Shown: positions 50,424-58,190 of the stretch, one piece after another
Layout of the letters: every line of letters begins with the position of its first letter
Position numbering within the stretch: position 1 is the stretch's first letter
Assembly: GCA_964611645.1 (NCBI GenBank)
Contig: CAZTAO010000007.1
Location: 62,001-126,000 of the forward strand
DNA from: CAZTAO01 sp964611645
GTDB lineage: Bacteria > Armatimonadota > UBA5829
Reading direction: 5' to 3'
Length of the DNA stretch: 64,000 bases
The notes under the pieces: generated by a model
What the model was told of the DNA's origin: nothing
The model's database searches: none
What the model saw: the letters and a program-made list of their open reading frames with translations, nothing else
Made by a program: the position numbers and the translations under genes

Positions 50424-50522
50424 GTGTTCAACTGCCGTCCGAACTACGAGCTTTGGTTCTGGGTAATAGTGGGAGTAGCTGCTGCTGCGTCGGTGGTCGG
50501 GCTGCTGCTGCATTACCGCTGA
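50424..50522 (+). CDS. Possible 32-residue single-pass membrane protein
   Basis: A GTG start 13 bp after GGAG gives a peptide starting MFNCRPNYELWF and ending in a hydrophobic segment (about 10-28) and HYR. It ends 3 bp before the convergent crcB stop. Evidence is only a promoter-like site, a weak ribosome site and a good transmembrane helix, so it may be chance. No family is recognised. Confidence 0.3.
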   Translation: MFNCRPNYELWFWVIVGVAAAASVVGLLLHYR

Positions 50523-50525
50523 ATC

Positions 50526-50915
50526 TTACTCGAAAGCTCTCCCGGCGTAGATTCCGATCCCCAGCGCCAATATGCCGAATGTCACCTGGGCAACGATATT
50601 CGCCACCGCCGGAACCCATTGCCCGGACTTCATCAGCTTCGCGGAATCGAAGGCAAAGGTTGAGAACGTAGTGAACGCGCCCATAAAGCCGGTGAGGATG
50701 ATAACGCGGACCTCCGGGGACAGTCCCAGCTTTCTCTGCCCCAGCGCGTAGACCAGCCCAAACAGGAAACTGCCGAGGATGTTGACGGCGAGCGTGCCAA
50801 ATGAGGTATGGGCGTATCGCATCCTGGTAATGGCTTCACACAGCGCAAAGCGGCAGAGCGTCCCGGACGCGCCCGCGAGGGATAACCAAACGAGTTTCTG
50901 TATCACTGCTGACAC
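50526..50915 (-). CDS. crcB: Fluoride channel CrcB/Fluc
   Basis: The protein has 129 residues and four helices. Family motifs are GASGTLCRFAL, GTLAVNILGSFLFGLVYALG and GFMGAFTTFSTFAFDS, the last with the TTFSTF phenylalanine-box/Na-site region. Dual-topology Fluc dimers export fluoride. A single gene, as here, implies a homodimer. A fluoride riboswitch lies directly upstream, which fixes the assignment. Confidence 0.95.
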   Translation of the reverse strand: MSAVIQKLVWLSLAGASGTLCRFALCEAITRMRYAHTSFGTLAVNILGSFLFGLVYALGQRKLGLSPEVRVIILTGFMGAFTTFSTFAFDSAKLMKSGQWVPAVANIVAQVTFGILALGIGIYAGRAFE

Positions 50916-50938
50916 TCCTGGCTCTATCTATTTCAATA

Positions 50939-50990
50939 GGTAGGAGTCATCAGCCCAAACGAGGGGCGGTTAAGGCTAACTCCATAGCCT
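50939..50990 (-). ncRNA. Fluoride riboswitch (crcB motif)
   Basis: On the minus strand AGGCTA and TAGCCT form P1 around the loop TGGAGT. CGCCC pairs with GGGC in a second stem followed by TGATG, and the 3' ACTCC pairs with GGAGT of the first loop as the conserved pseudoknot. The conserved string GCTGATGACTCCTACC is present. It ends 24 nt before the crcB start, so fluoride would control crcB expression, probably at translation initiation because no terminator stem is obvious. Confidence 0.9.
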
Positions 50991-51011
50991 GTAGGTGGAG
51001 ACTTTGGTCTG

Positions 51012-51017
51012 ATTATA
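51012..51017 (-). promoter_or_regulatory. -10 box of the crcB promoter
   Basis: A perfect TATAAT on the minus strand lies 21 bp upstream of the riboswitch. The -35 area falls inside the palindrome at 51031-51053 and matches poorly (TTGCAA is 22 bp away). Confidence 0.5.
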
Positions 51018-51030
51018 TTGTACGCGGATA

Positions 51031-51163
51031 GTGCGCGATTTGCAATCGCGCACGAAACAGAACACGTGCTTCCTTGATTTCATGCAGGGCAGATTGCAGA
51101 TCAGGTCGTTCTTGCGCGGGCGCGATTGCAAATCGCACCCGATCATTGACTGCAAATCGCACC
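51031..51163. repeat. Three GCGATTTGCAATCGC-type palindromic copies upstream of osmC
   Basis: GTGCGCGATTTGCAATCGCG starts a 23-bp palindrome at 51031-51053. GGGCGCGATTGCAAATCGCA starts a second, partly inverted copy at 51118-51142. A half copy (TGCAAATCGCACC) follows at 51151-51163. The same element lies between znuA and znuC at 35705. Confidence 0.7.
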
Positions 51164-51173
51164 AGATCATGGC

Positions 51174-51203
51174 TTGCACGAAACCGGCCACAATGGGTAT
51201 ACA
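51174..51203 (+). promoter_or_regulatory. Possible promoter of osmC
   Basis: TTGCAC (51174-51179), 18 bp, TATACA (51198-51203), 35 bp before the ATG at 51238. The upstream ORF extension crosses the repeats and is not used. Confidence 0.45.
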
Positions 51204-51237
51204 TTTACATAGCACAAAGCAGTTACCGGAGGAAGTA

Positions 51238-51663
51238 ATGCCAACACGAACAGCACAAGCAGTATGGAAAGGCGACCTTTTTCAGGGCAAGGGCGCAATG
51301 AAGCTCGGAGGAGGGGCCTACGAGGGACCCTATTCGTTTTCTTCAAGGTTTGAGAACGGGGTGGGAACCAACCCCGAGGAGTTGATAGCAGCGGCCCACG
51401 CAGGATGCTTCAGCATGGCCCTGTCCGGGGAACTGGGCAAGATTGGCTTTGAACCCGAGAGTATAGAGACCACCGCAAATGTCACCGTGGAACAGACAGA
51501 AGATGGCTTCGCCGTCACAAAGAGCGAGCTTACAACCCTCGCCGAGATACCCGGAATCGACGAGGCGACATTCCAGAAGATTGCCCAGGGAGCCAAGGCC
51601 GGCTGCCCGGTATCCAAAGCCCTGGCCGGAGTGGCGATTACTTTGGAAGCAAAGCTGCTGTAA
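51238..51663 (+). CDS. osmC: OsmC/Ohr-family peroxidase (OsmC type)
   Basis: The protein has 141 residues from ATG 51238 (GGAGGAAGTA upstream). The two redox cysteines are Cys57 (AHAGCFSMAL) and Cys123 (KAGCPVSKAL), with the catalytic Arg in SSRFENG and the Glu in NPEELIAAAHA. OsmC proteins reduce organic hydroperoxides in the cytoplasm using dihydrolipoamide-type donors. The gene is monocistronic, followed by an inverted repeat at 51693-51741 before the cdaA promoter. Confidence 0.92.
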   Translation: MPTRTAQAVWKGDLFQGKGAMKLGGGAYEGPYSFSSRFENGVGTNPEELIAAAHAGCFSMALSGELGKIGFEPESIETTANVTVEQTEDGFAVTKSELTTLAEIPGIDEATFQKIAQGAKAGCPVSKALAGVAITLEAKLL

Positions 51664-51692
51664 TAATGACCCGCTGACAATAAGTGGTCCCA

Positions 51693-51741
51693 TTCGACTC
51701 CGCTCAGGGAACGGCTGTGGCGCCGACTGAGCGGAGTCGAA
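51693..51741. repeat. TTCGACTCCGCTCAG inverted repeat after osmC
   Basis: Perfect 15-bp arms at 51693-51707 and 51727-51741 around a 19-nt loop. Half copies of the arm occur at 31331 and 32743. No T-run follows. Confidence 0.75.
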
Positions 51742-51792
51742 GACAGGATGGGGCGAAGCAGCAGTACGGGGCAACGCACGAAGCAACTCGCG

Positions 51793-51821
51793 TTGACCCT
51801 CATATAGCTGGGTGGTATACT
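51793..51821 (+). promoter_or_regulatory. Sigma-70 promoter of cdaA-cdaR-glmM
   Basis: TTGACC (51793-51798), 17 bp ending GTGG, TATACT (51816-51821). The TTG start of cdaA is about 40 bp downstream. Confidence 0.75.
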
Positions 51822-51867
51822 TAGGGCTGGATAACAAACGTCACGCATCGCTTTCAGGAACGCAGAA

Positions 51868-52740
51868 TTGGGTGCTTCTTTCGACTGGCAGAAACTCCTC
51901 CCCTCGGGCACTAGTTGGACCATGGCAGCGGCCACTGTGATCGACATATTGGCTGTCTTCTTTGCCGTCTACTGGCTGATCATGCTCTCGAAGCGCACTC
52001 GCGCCTGGCAGATCATCTGGGGCCTGGTAATCTTCCTGGTTCTGACCCTCGTCACCGAAAAGCTGCATCTCAACACGCTCAACTTCCTCCTGAACGCTTT
52101 CTTGCCCTTGGGACCAGTAGCTATCGTCATTTTGTTCTTCCCCGAGCTTCGCAGCGCCCTGGAGAACGTCGGCAGAGTGGCGGGGTGGAGCCGGGGGTTC
52201 TCCGGTCTGGGCAAGGAAGACGTTCGCGCACTAATTCCACAGCTGGTTCGCGCGGTGTGCTCGATGTCGGAGTCCAAGACCGGGGCGCTTGTGGTAATGG
52301 AGCGAGAGAGCAATCTGGGGGACATCGCCGCCAGCGGGAGCCGCCTCGACGCGGTGGTCAGTGAAGAACTGCTCAAATCAATCTTCTTCCCCGGTAACCC
52401 TTTGCACGATGGCGCCGTTATCGTAAGAGGGAATCGCGTTCTGGCGGCGGGTTGCACTCTGCCGCTCACCGAAAGCACCAATGTGGGCTACGCGGTGCAC
52501 ACCCGGCACAAGGCCGCCCTCGGTATAGCCGAGACCACCGACGCTCTAGCAATCATAGTCTCCGAAGAGACAGGGACTATCTCAGTCGCCTTCGAGAGCA
52601 AGCTGCATCGGAATCTGAACCAGGAGACGCTCTCGATATGGCTGACCAACATTCTTGGCGGCGCTGACCACAAAGATCGGACTACGGAGCTTGCCAGGAA
52701 AGTGAATGGCACCCTAAGGCGGGCCAGGAAGCAGAAATGA
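51868..52740 (+). CDS. cdaA: Diadenylate cyclase CdaA
   Basis: The protein has 290 residues from TTG 51868 (CAGGAACGCAGAA upstream). Three transmembrane helices (about 18-40, 47-64 and 73-92) precede a DAC domain (about 95-260). The DGA motif is at 181-183 (LHDGAVIVRG) and the second motif is RHK at 213-215, where RHR is usual. Both are followed by VSEETGTISVA. CdaA makes c-di-AMP, which controls potassium and osmolyte transport and wall homeostasis. It overlaps cdaR by 4 bp. The order cdaA-cdaR-glmM is the conserved one. Confidence 0.93.
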   Translation: MGASFDWQKLLPSGTSWTMAAATVIDILAVFFAVYWLIMLSKRTRAWQIIWGLVIFLVLTLVTEKLHLNTLNFLLNAFLPLGPVAIVILFFPELRSALENVGRVAGWSRGFSGLGKEDVRALIPQLVRAVCSMSESKTGALVVMERESNLGDIAASGSRLDAVVSEELLKSIFFPGNPLHDGAVIVRGNRVLAAGCTLPLTESTNVGYAVHTRHKAALGIAETTDALAIIVSEETGTISVAFESKLHRNLNQETLSIWLTNILGGADHKDRTTELARKVNGTLRRARKQK

Positions 52741-53672
52741 TCCGCGACAATCTGATTTACAAATTGGTGGCGTTGGCTGTTGCTCTTGGGCTGTGGATGT
52801 ATGTGAACTCGGAGCGAAACCCGTCCTCGCGGAAGAACGTGTCGGTCGCGCTGAACGTCCAGAATGCGCCTGTCGGCTTCGTTGTGGAGCCGCGCTCCAA
52901 GGAAGTCAGCGTGTCGATCGAGGGGCCGAAGTCGGCTGTGGATTCCGTACGTAAAGAGGATATCACCGCCTTTGTTGACCTTGAGGGCTTTACTACGAGC
53001 AGGCAGTCCGCAGAGAAAGAGTTCAAGGTCACTGCCGGCGTATCCGGAGCTTCCGGGAGTGGCCTGACCTACACCGTGAACCCGACTCACGTCAAAGTCA
53101 CCATCGAGCCACTCGGCGGCAAGAAGATGCCGGTTGAGGTCAAGTTCTTGAGCGCGCCGCCGATAGGCAAGAGCTACAGCAACCCGGTCCTCACCCCAGC
53201 CAGCGTGTCTGTTTCCGGCACGAGCGCGGTTGTGAGGAGAGTCCGGCGGGTGGTTCTCACGGTGCCTGGCGATGTTCCCAACAGCGGCATCGACACGGAG
53301 TTCACACTAACCCCTATGGACGATGCCGGCACTGAAGTCCTGGGGGTAACCCTTGACCCGCAGAAAGTGCAGATGAAGCTGAACCTCATTGAGGTAAAGT
53401 CCAAGAAGCAGGTCATAGTCAGCGCTGCTCTTCAGGGAGCTCCGAAGTACCCCAACAAGGTCACCGGGGTTTCGGTGATCCCGTCGGTGGTTACTCTGGA
53501 TGGCCTGCCCAAGGCGTTGGAGAAGATCAGCACGGTCACAACGGAGCCTGTTTCCGTGGAGGGAGCAGAAGGCGATGTGGTGAAAGAGGTTCGCCTGATA
53601 GTCCCCAGCGGGTGCCAGCTTGAAGGCTCGGGGCAGGTGCGGGTCAACGTGGTCATCGGCGGCGGCCAGTAA
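52737..53672 (+). CDS. cdaR: CdaA regulatory protein CdaR (YbbR domains)
   Basis: The protein has 311 residues. One N-terminal membrane helix (about 8-23: LIYKLVALAVALGLWMYVNS) is followed by three to four YbbR-type repeats (about 28-110, 120-195, 205-300) with the phrasing VSIEGPKSAVDSVRKEDITA, VSVSGTSAVVRRVRRVVLTV and VVTLDGLPKALEKISTVTTE. CdaR contacts CdaA at the membrane and modulates its activity. The start overlaps cdaA by 4 bp. Confidence 0.9.
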   Translation: MIRDNLIYKLVALAVALGLWMYVNSERNPSSRKNVSVALNVQNAPVGFVVEPRSKEVSVSIEGPKSAVDSVRKEDITAFVDLEGFTTSRQSAEKEFKVTAGVSGASGSGLTYTVNPTHVKVTIEPLGGKKMPVEVKFLSAPPIGKSYSNPVLTPASVSVSGTSAVVRRVRRVVLTVPGDVPNSGIDTEFTLTPMDDAGTEVLGVTLDPQKVQMKLNLIEVKSKKQVIVSAALQGAPKYPNKVTGVSVIPSVVTLDGLPKALEKISTVTTEPVSVEGAEGDVVKEVRLIVPSGCQLEGSGQVRVNVVIGGGQ

Positions 53673-53705
53673 GCGGCATATTACCACACTGGATGGTTCT
53701 ACTAT

Positions 53706-55049
53706 ATGGGTAAGTACTTTGGCACCGATGGTGTCCGGGGGTTGGCGAATGTCGAGCTTTCCCCGCTCCTCGCGCTCAAGCTTGGCGCTACCGCCGCTCA
53801 CGTCATAATCGAGCGCAAGCAGAATACCAAGGTTATTGTCGGCAGAGACACCCGCATTTCCGGTGACATACTGGAGAGCGCGCTGGTGTCCGGGATATGC
53901 TCTCAGGGGGTGGACGCCATCCTTGCGGGGGTGATCCCGACTCCCGGCATTGCCTACCTCACATCCGCGAGTATGGCGGCGGCGGGGGTTATGATCTCCG
54001 CGTCGCACAACCACATGCGGGATAACGGCATCAAGTTCTTCGGCCCGGACGGCTACAAGCTGGACGATGCTGTCGAGGCTTCCATTGAGTCCGAGATGGA
54101 GGGCTTCGAGTCGTTCACAAGGCCCTCCGGGGCTGACGTGGGAAACGTGCGCAGGCGGCACGAAATTGTCTGGGAATACGCCGGGCACGTCAAGCACACC
54201 ATCGACCACTCTTTGCACGGCCTCAAGATCGCGGTGGACTCCGCCAACGGCGCGGCGAGTGAACTGGCGCCGGTGATATTCGGCGACCTTGGCGCGAAGG
54301 TCAGCTCGATTCACGCTCAGCCGGATGGAAGCAACATCAACCTGGACTGCGGTTCGCTCCATCCCAGCAAGGCGCAGGCGGAGACCGTCCGGTTCGGAGC
54401 GGACCTTGGTCTGTCTTTCGACGGAGACGCCGACCGGGTGATCCTGTGCGATGAGAACGGGCGGTTGGTTGATGGAGATCGGGTGATGGCGATATGCGCG
54501 CTTCACCAGGCTGCCAACGGTGGTCTCGACGGTGGTATGGTGGTCGGGACTGTGATGAGCAACATCGGCCTGGAGATTGCGCTTAGGGAAGCAGGGCTGA
54601 AGCTGGTTCGCGCGGCGGTGGGCGACCGGTATGTGGTCGAGGAGATGCGCCGGCTGGGGGCTGTGATAGGCGGGGAGAAGTCCGGCCACATCGTGTTTTC
54701 CAAGCACTCAACCACCGGCGACGGCCTGATCACGGCGCTTCAGGTGATCTCCATTATGCTGGAAACCGGCAAGAAGCTATCGGAGCTTGCAGACCAGATG
54801 CAGGAATATCCGCAGCTTCTGGTAAACGTTCCTGTGTCCACCAAAGACAACTGGGACTCCGACCAGGTCATCCTGGCCGCAATTGCCGACGCTGAAGTGA
54901 AGCTGAAGGGCAGGGGCCGGGTTCTTGTGAGGCCGTCGGGCACCGAGAAGCTCATCAGAGTAATGGCCGAAGGGCCGGATCAGGACGAACTCGACCAATT
55001 GGTCGGTAACATAGTAGAAGCAGTAAGAAAGAGAATCGGCGAATACTAG
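53706..55049 (+). CDS. glmM: Phosphoglucosamine mutase
   Basis: The protein has 447 residues, standard length. The opening MGKYFGTDGVRGLAN, phosphoserine loop MISASHNHMRDNGIKFFG with Ser100, metal loop SFDGDADRVI at about 240, and C-terminal RPSGTEKLIRVMAEG are all present. GlmM converts glucosamine-6-phosphate to glucosamine-1-phosphate for UDP-GlcNAc synthesis. In other bacteria it binds and restrains CdaA, consistent with the shared operon. Confidence 0.95.
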   Translation: MGKYFGTDGVRGLANVELSPLLALKLGATAAHVIIERKQNTKVIVGRDTRISGDILESALVSGICSQGVDAILAGVIPTPGIAYLTSASMAAAGVMISASHNHMRDNGIKFFGPDGYKLDDAVEASIESEMEGFESFTRPSGADVGNVRRRHEIVWEYAGHVKHTIDHSLHGLKIAVDSANGAASELAPVIFGDLGAKVSSIHAQPDGSNINLDCGSLHPSKAQAETVRFGADLGLSFDGDADRVILCDENGRLVDGDRVMAICALHQAANGGLDGGMVVGTVMSNIGLEIALREAGLKLVRAAVGDRYVVEEMRRLGAVIGGEKSGHIVFSKHSTTGDGLITALQVISIMLETGKKLSELADQMQEYPQLLVNVPVSTKDNWDSDQVILAAIADAEVKLKGRGRVLVRPSGTEKLIRVMAEGPDQDELDQLVGNIVEAVRKRIGEY

Positions 55050-55064
55050 CATCCGGAGGCGACA

Positions 55065-55298
55065 ATGGAACAGAAGAAACCCACGGCAGTGATTCGAAGA
55101 GACATAGTGGCAACCACGGGGCCAAGCGTTTGGGGAATCAAGCGGATGGACAAAGTGCTTTCCCCGGCAGGAAAGGCATATATCTTCCTGGGCGTGGCTG
55201 AGGGGATAGCCCACCTGGAGTCACTGGACAAGGCAGATATTGACCCGTTCATCGAGGTAGAGAGCGAAGACATCGGACGCTGGCAAAAAGCCCGATAG
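55065..55298 (+). CDS. 77-residue protein of unknown function after glmM
   Basis: The ATG is preceded by GGAGGCGACA and lies 15 bp after glmM, so it is expressed with it. The protein starts MEQKKPTAVIRRDIVATTGP and contains VLSPAGKAYIFLGVAEGIAH and a C-terminal acidic helix FIEVESEDIGRW. There is no signal peptide or membrane helix. No family is recognised. Confidence 0.6.
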   Translation: MEQKKPTAVIRRDIVATTGPSVWGIKRMDKVLSPAGKAYIFLGVAEGIAHLESLDKADIDPFIEVESEDIGRWQKAR

Positions 55299-55393
55299 TA
55301 AGTGTAGCGGTTTGATTGTCTGATAGTCTGATAGTGTGATGGTTTGATGATGGACGGCGGGGTTTGTCTCGTCTCATCCTCCGACCGTCTCAT

Positions 55394-55418
55394 CCCTCCA
55401 GGTATCCTACCTGGAGGG
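55394..55418. repeat. CCTCCAGGTA palindrome, copy 2
   Basis: Eleven-bp perfect arms CCCTCCAGGTA and TACCTGGAGGG around TCC, between the 77-residue gene and the next membrane protein gene. Confidence 0.8.
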
Positions 55419-55451
55419 CAAAGCGACGCTCTTCAGAAAGGGTGACAGGCA

Positions 55452-56774
55452 ATGGCCGAATCCCCATCCCCAGGTTCCAAACACGGCTGGAAGATAGCTA
55501 CCGCAGCGATAATCGTGATTGCCCTTCTGGTGACGGTCAGGGTCAACCGGGTGGTAAACGATAACAGCCTTGTGCCCGTGGCCTTGCCAACCCCCAAAAT
55601 GCCCAAGCCCAATGGTTACGACTATCTCGTTGCTGCGGGGAATGCGCTGGTAGACAAAGATAAGATCGGCGATGCAGTTAGCTCGTCGGCTGCTTCCCGC
55701 AACGGAAAGCCAAAGCCGACCTGGCAGGAGAAGGATGCGCTTGTTCGCAGGAACGCGAAGACTCTCAGTCTCTTGCATCAGAGCTTCCGCTATGAGTACC
55801 TGAACCCGCCAGCTCGCTCATCGAACATTCCTTTCCCCCACTATACCAAGTTCCGCAACATCGGCAGGCTTCTCTCTCTGAGAGGTCAGGTTGCCGCGGA
55901 GCGGGGTGACTATGGTGGGGCAATGGACAGCTATCTGGATTCCTGTGAGATGGGCGCGAAAATTCCCAGGGGTGGCATGATCATGGCCATGCTTATTGGC
56001 GTCGCCTGCGAAGCCATCGGCCGCGTGCCGACCTGGGAAATCGTGGACAAGGTCGATGCGCAATCGGCGCGGCGCGGCGCGCGTCGAATGGAGAGTATCC
56101 TCGGAAAGCTGACTCCATACTCGGATACGGTAACTGAGGAGAAGTATCTGATGGTTGGTACTCTGCAGGAGGTATTCAGCAAGCCCAACTGGCGCAGGGA
56201 GGTTGCGGGCCTCGTTGCATTTGGAGTAATGGACGATAAAGCGCCGCCGGCCCGGAAAGTCTCGAACGGGCTGAAATCCCTCCTGAGAACAAAAGGGCAG
56301 ATGCTCCGTAGCTACAGCACCCATGCGGATGAGTGCATTGCTCTCTGCAAAAGACCCTATCCCGCCAGGAAACCGTGGCCGGATGTAAGCAGCGATCCCT
56401 TTCTGGGCCTATTACTCCCAGTACTTCAAAAGTCAGGTTTCAAATCCGAACAGAACAGGGCAATGGACGGTCTCCTGTGCCTGTCACTCGGGCTCCGGGC
56501 CCACAGACTCGAGCACGGCAAGTATCCGCCGACACTTCAGGCATTGGTTCCCGGATACTTGAGCGCGCTGCCCGCAGACCCATTCGCGATGAGCGGCACT
56601 TTCAAATACCGGCTGAAAGCAGACAACTACGTGCTCTATAGCATCGGCCCTGATGGCAAGGACGACGGCGGGAAACCGGGGGTGACCCCGAAATACCCTG
56701 CCAAGTATCGATCACACTACTATGTATTCCGTGACACACCAGGCGACATCGTCGCCGGTGTGAACAAGATGTAG
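55452..56774 (+). CDS. Membrane protein with GspG-like C-terminal motif, copy 1
   Basis: The protein has 440 residues. One N-terminal helix (about 14-33) anchors it, followed by a mostly helical extracytoplasmic domain (about 60-340). The end (354-440) has the motif series EHGKYPPTLQALVPGYLSAL, PADPF, YVLYSIGPDGKDDGGKPG. This series is shared with the C-terminal part of GspG-type pseudopilins, where it forms the calcium-binding beta region, and is common in planctomycete and armatimonad proteins. There is no pilin-type cleavage site. It is paralogous to the next gene. The function is unknown. Confidence 0.6.
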   Translation: MAESPSPGSKHGWKIATAAIIVIALLVTVRVNRVVNDNSLVPVALPTPKMPKPNGYDYLVAAGNALVDKDKIGDAVSSSAASRNGKPKPTWQEKDALVRRNAKTLSLLHQSFRYEYLNPPARSSNIPFPHYTKFRNIGRLLSLRGQVAAERGDYGGAMDSYLDSCEMGAKIPRGGMIMAMLIGVACEAIGRVPTWEIVDKVDAQSARRGARRMESILGKLTPYSDTVTEEKYLMVGTLQEVFSKPNWRREVAGLVAFGVMDDKAPPARKVSNGLKSLLRTKGQMLRSYSTHADECIALCKRPYPARKPWPDVSSDPFLGLLLPVLQKSGFKSEQNRAMDGLLCLSLGLRAHRLEHGKYPPTLQALVPGYLSALPADPFAMSGTFKYRLKADNYVLYSIGPDGKDDGGKPGVTPKYPAKYRSHYYVFRDTPGDIVAGVNKM

Positions 56775-56797
56775 GGCTGTAGAGGAGTGGTTAGGCT

Positions 56798-58132
56798 ATG
56801 GACACAAGGGGCAGGGTGATGACTGAATCGAGGCGACAAAGTCGCCGGCGCGTGTGGGGAGCAATCCTTGTGGTGCTGGCAGCGCTCTACTTCGTTGCTA
56901 CAGCGGTTCTGCCCCGTACGCATCCGTTCAACCGCAAGGTGGACATACAAGTCCCGGCTCCTCCCGAGCTGCCAAAGCCCAATGCTTACGACTTTTTCGC
57001 CGCTGCGCGAAAAGCTCTGGTTGATGACGGAAAAACCATTGGAGCCGCGCTTCCTAGCGGTCCCCCAACCAATCACAATACCCCCGAGCTTACCTGGGCG
57101 GAGAAGGCGGAACTCGTCCGGCGTAACTCCAAGGCTCTCAAGATTCTCCGGCAGGGGTTTGGCTGCCGTTACCTGAACCCTCCATCTCGAACATTCGCTG
57201 GCATGTCCCCCAAGCTCTCTGAGTTACGACACCTTTGTCGGCTGCTGGCGGTGGAGGGCAACGTGGCGGCGCATAGGGCAGACTATGGCCGAGCAATGAA
57301 CAGCTACATCGATGCCTGCCAAGCCGGCTCGATGATACCCCACGGAGCCCCGCTGGTTGATTCGCTCGTTGGGGTTGCGATTGAAGCAATCGGGCGCAAG
57401 AGCCTTTACGAAGTCGTGGACAAGGTAGACGCCGAGTCGGCCCGAAGAGGCGCCCGGCGGATGGAGATCGTGATCGGGAATCACGTGCCATACTCCAAGA
57501 CCCTTACCGAGGAGAAGTACACCTTTGCCTCCGGCTTGGCGGAGTTCTTCAACAGAGCCGAACCACGGGATGCTATGCTCCCCGGCGCTACTTTCCGGAA
57601 TCCCGTGGGCACACTGACGAAGCTCAGGATCGACACCGAGAACAGGCGGCGGATGTTACGCGACTACATCAAGTACACCGATCAGAGCATTGCCGTGGCG
57701 AGGAAGCCTTATTCCAAGTACGCAGTGTGGCCTGGCGCCCCCAGTGACTCGGCTGTAGCCATTCTGATTCCGGCATTCGAGCAGGGTTACTTCAAGATCG
57801 AGTCCAAGCGGGCGGCGGACGGGCTGCTGTGTATTCAACTCGCCCTCCGGGCCTACAAGCTCGAGCACGGCAAGTATCCGCAGACGCTGCAGGCGTTGCT
57901 TCCCGGATATGTGAGCGCGCTGCCTGCTGACCCGTTCGCGCTAAGCGGCACATTCCAGTATCATCAGAAGCCCGGGGGTTACGTGCTCTATAGCATCGGC
58001 CCCGACGGCAAGGACGACGAAGGCAAGCCGGGTGACCCGAGTGGTCCTACGCCGTCAGCCAGTGTCCGTGCCAACCGGATCATGGACGCCGATTCAAAGG
58101 GCGACATCGTGGCCGGCGCAAACAAGATGTAG
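56798..58132 (+). CDS. Membrane protein with GspG-like C-terminal motif, copy 2
   Basis: The protein has 444 residues; GAGGAG lies 10 bp upstream of this ATG, and ATG 56819 is an alternative start. The layout matches the upstream copy: basic N-terminus, one helix (about 22-42), a helical domain with LPKPNAYDFFAAARKALVDD, then EHGKYPQTLQALLPGYVSAL, PADPF and YVLYSIGPDGKDDEG near the end. The two genes are separated by 23 bp. Both end GDIVAGANKM or GDIVAGVNKM. The conserved D-x-GPDGKDD may bind calcium, as in GspG; this is inference. Confidence 0.6.
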   Translation: MDTRGRVMTESRRQSRRRVWGAILVVLAALYFVATAVLPRTHPFNRKVDIQVPAPPELPKPNAYDFFAAARKALVDDGKTIGAALPSGPPTNHNTPELTWAEKAELVRRNSKALKILRQGFGCRYLNPPSRTFAGMSPKLSELRHLCRLLAVEGNVAAHRADYGRAMNSYIDACQAGSMIPHGAPLVDSLVGVAIEAIGRKSLYEVVDKVDAESARRGARRMEIVIGNHVPYSKTLTEEKYTFASGLAEFFNRAEPRDAMLPGATFRNPVGTLTKLRIDTENRRRMLRDYIKYTDQSIAVARKPYSKYAVWPGAPSDSAVAILIPAFEQGYFKIESKRAADGLLCIQLALRAYKLEHGKYPQTLQALLPGYVSALPADPFALSGTFQYHQKPGGYVLYSIGPDGKDDEGKPGDPSGPTPSASVRANRIMDADSKGDIVAGANKM

Positions 58133-58190
58133 AGGCAGCTTGGCTCTCTAGGCTCTCAACTCTCAGCTATCATACAAGGAGACGCATTAC

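Larger units (their letters stand above)
50101..50525. other. 425-bp intergenic region with two palindromes and a small ORF
   Basis: It contains a GCTGCGGGAAC/GTTCCCGCAGC inverted pair (50146-50156 and 50194-50204, same arms as 11421-11460), a hairpin with CCCTCTCCCC/GGGGAGAGGG arms (50295-50304 and 50313-50322), and the possible small membrane-protein gene at 50424. Confidence 0.5.

Noticed and set aside
51031..51163. CRISPR-like repeat array
   Set aside because: Copies are palindromic, few, inverted and unevenly spaced, with no unique spacers of constant length and no cas genes.
53307..54707. 466-codon minus-strand ORF opposite cdaR and glmM
   Set aside because: The sense strand holds the conserved cdaR and glmM genes; there is no promoter or ribosome site for the antisense frame.
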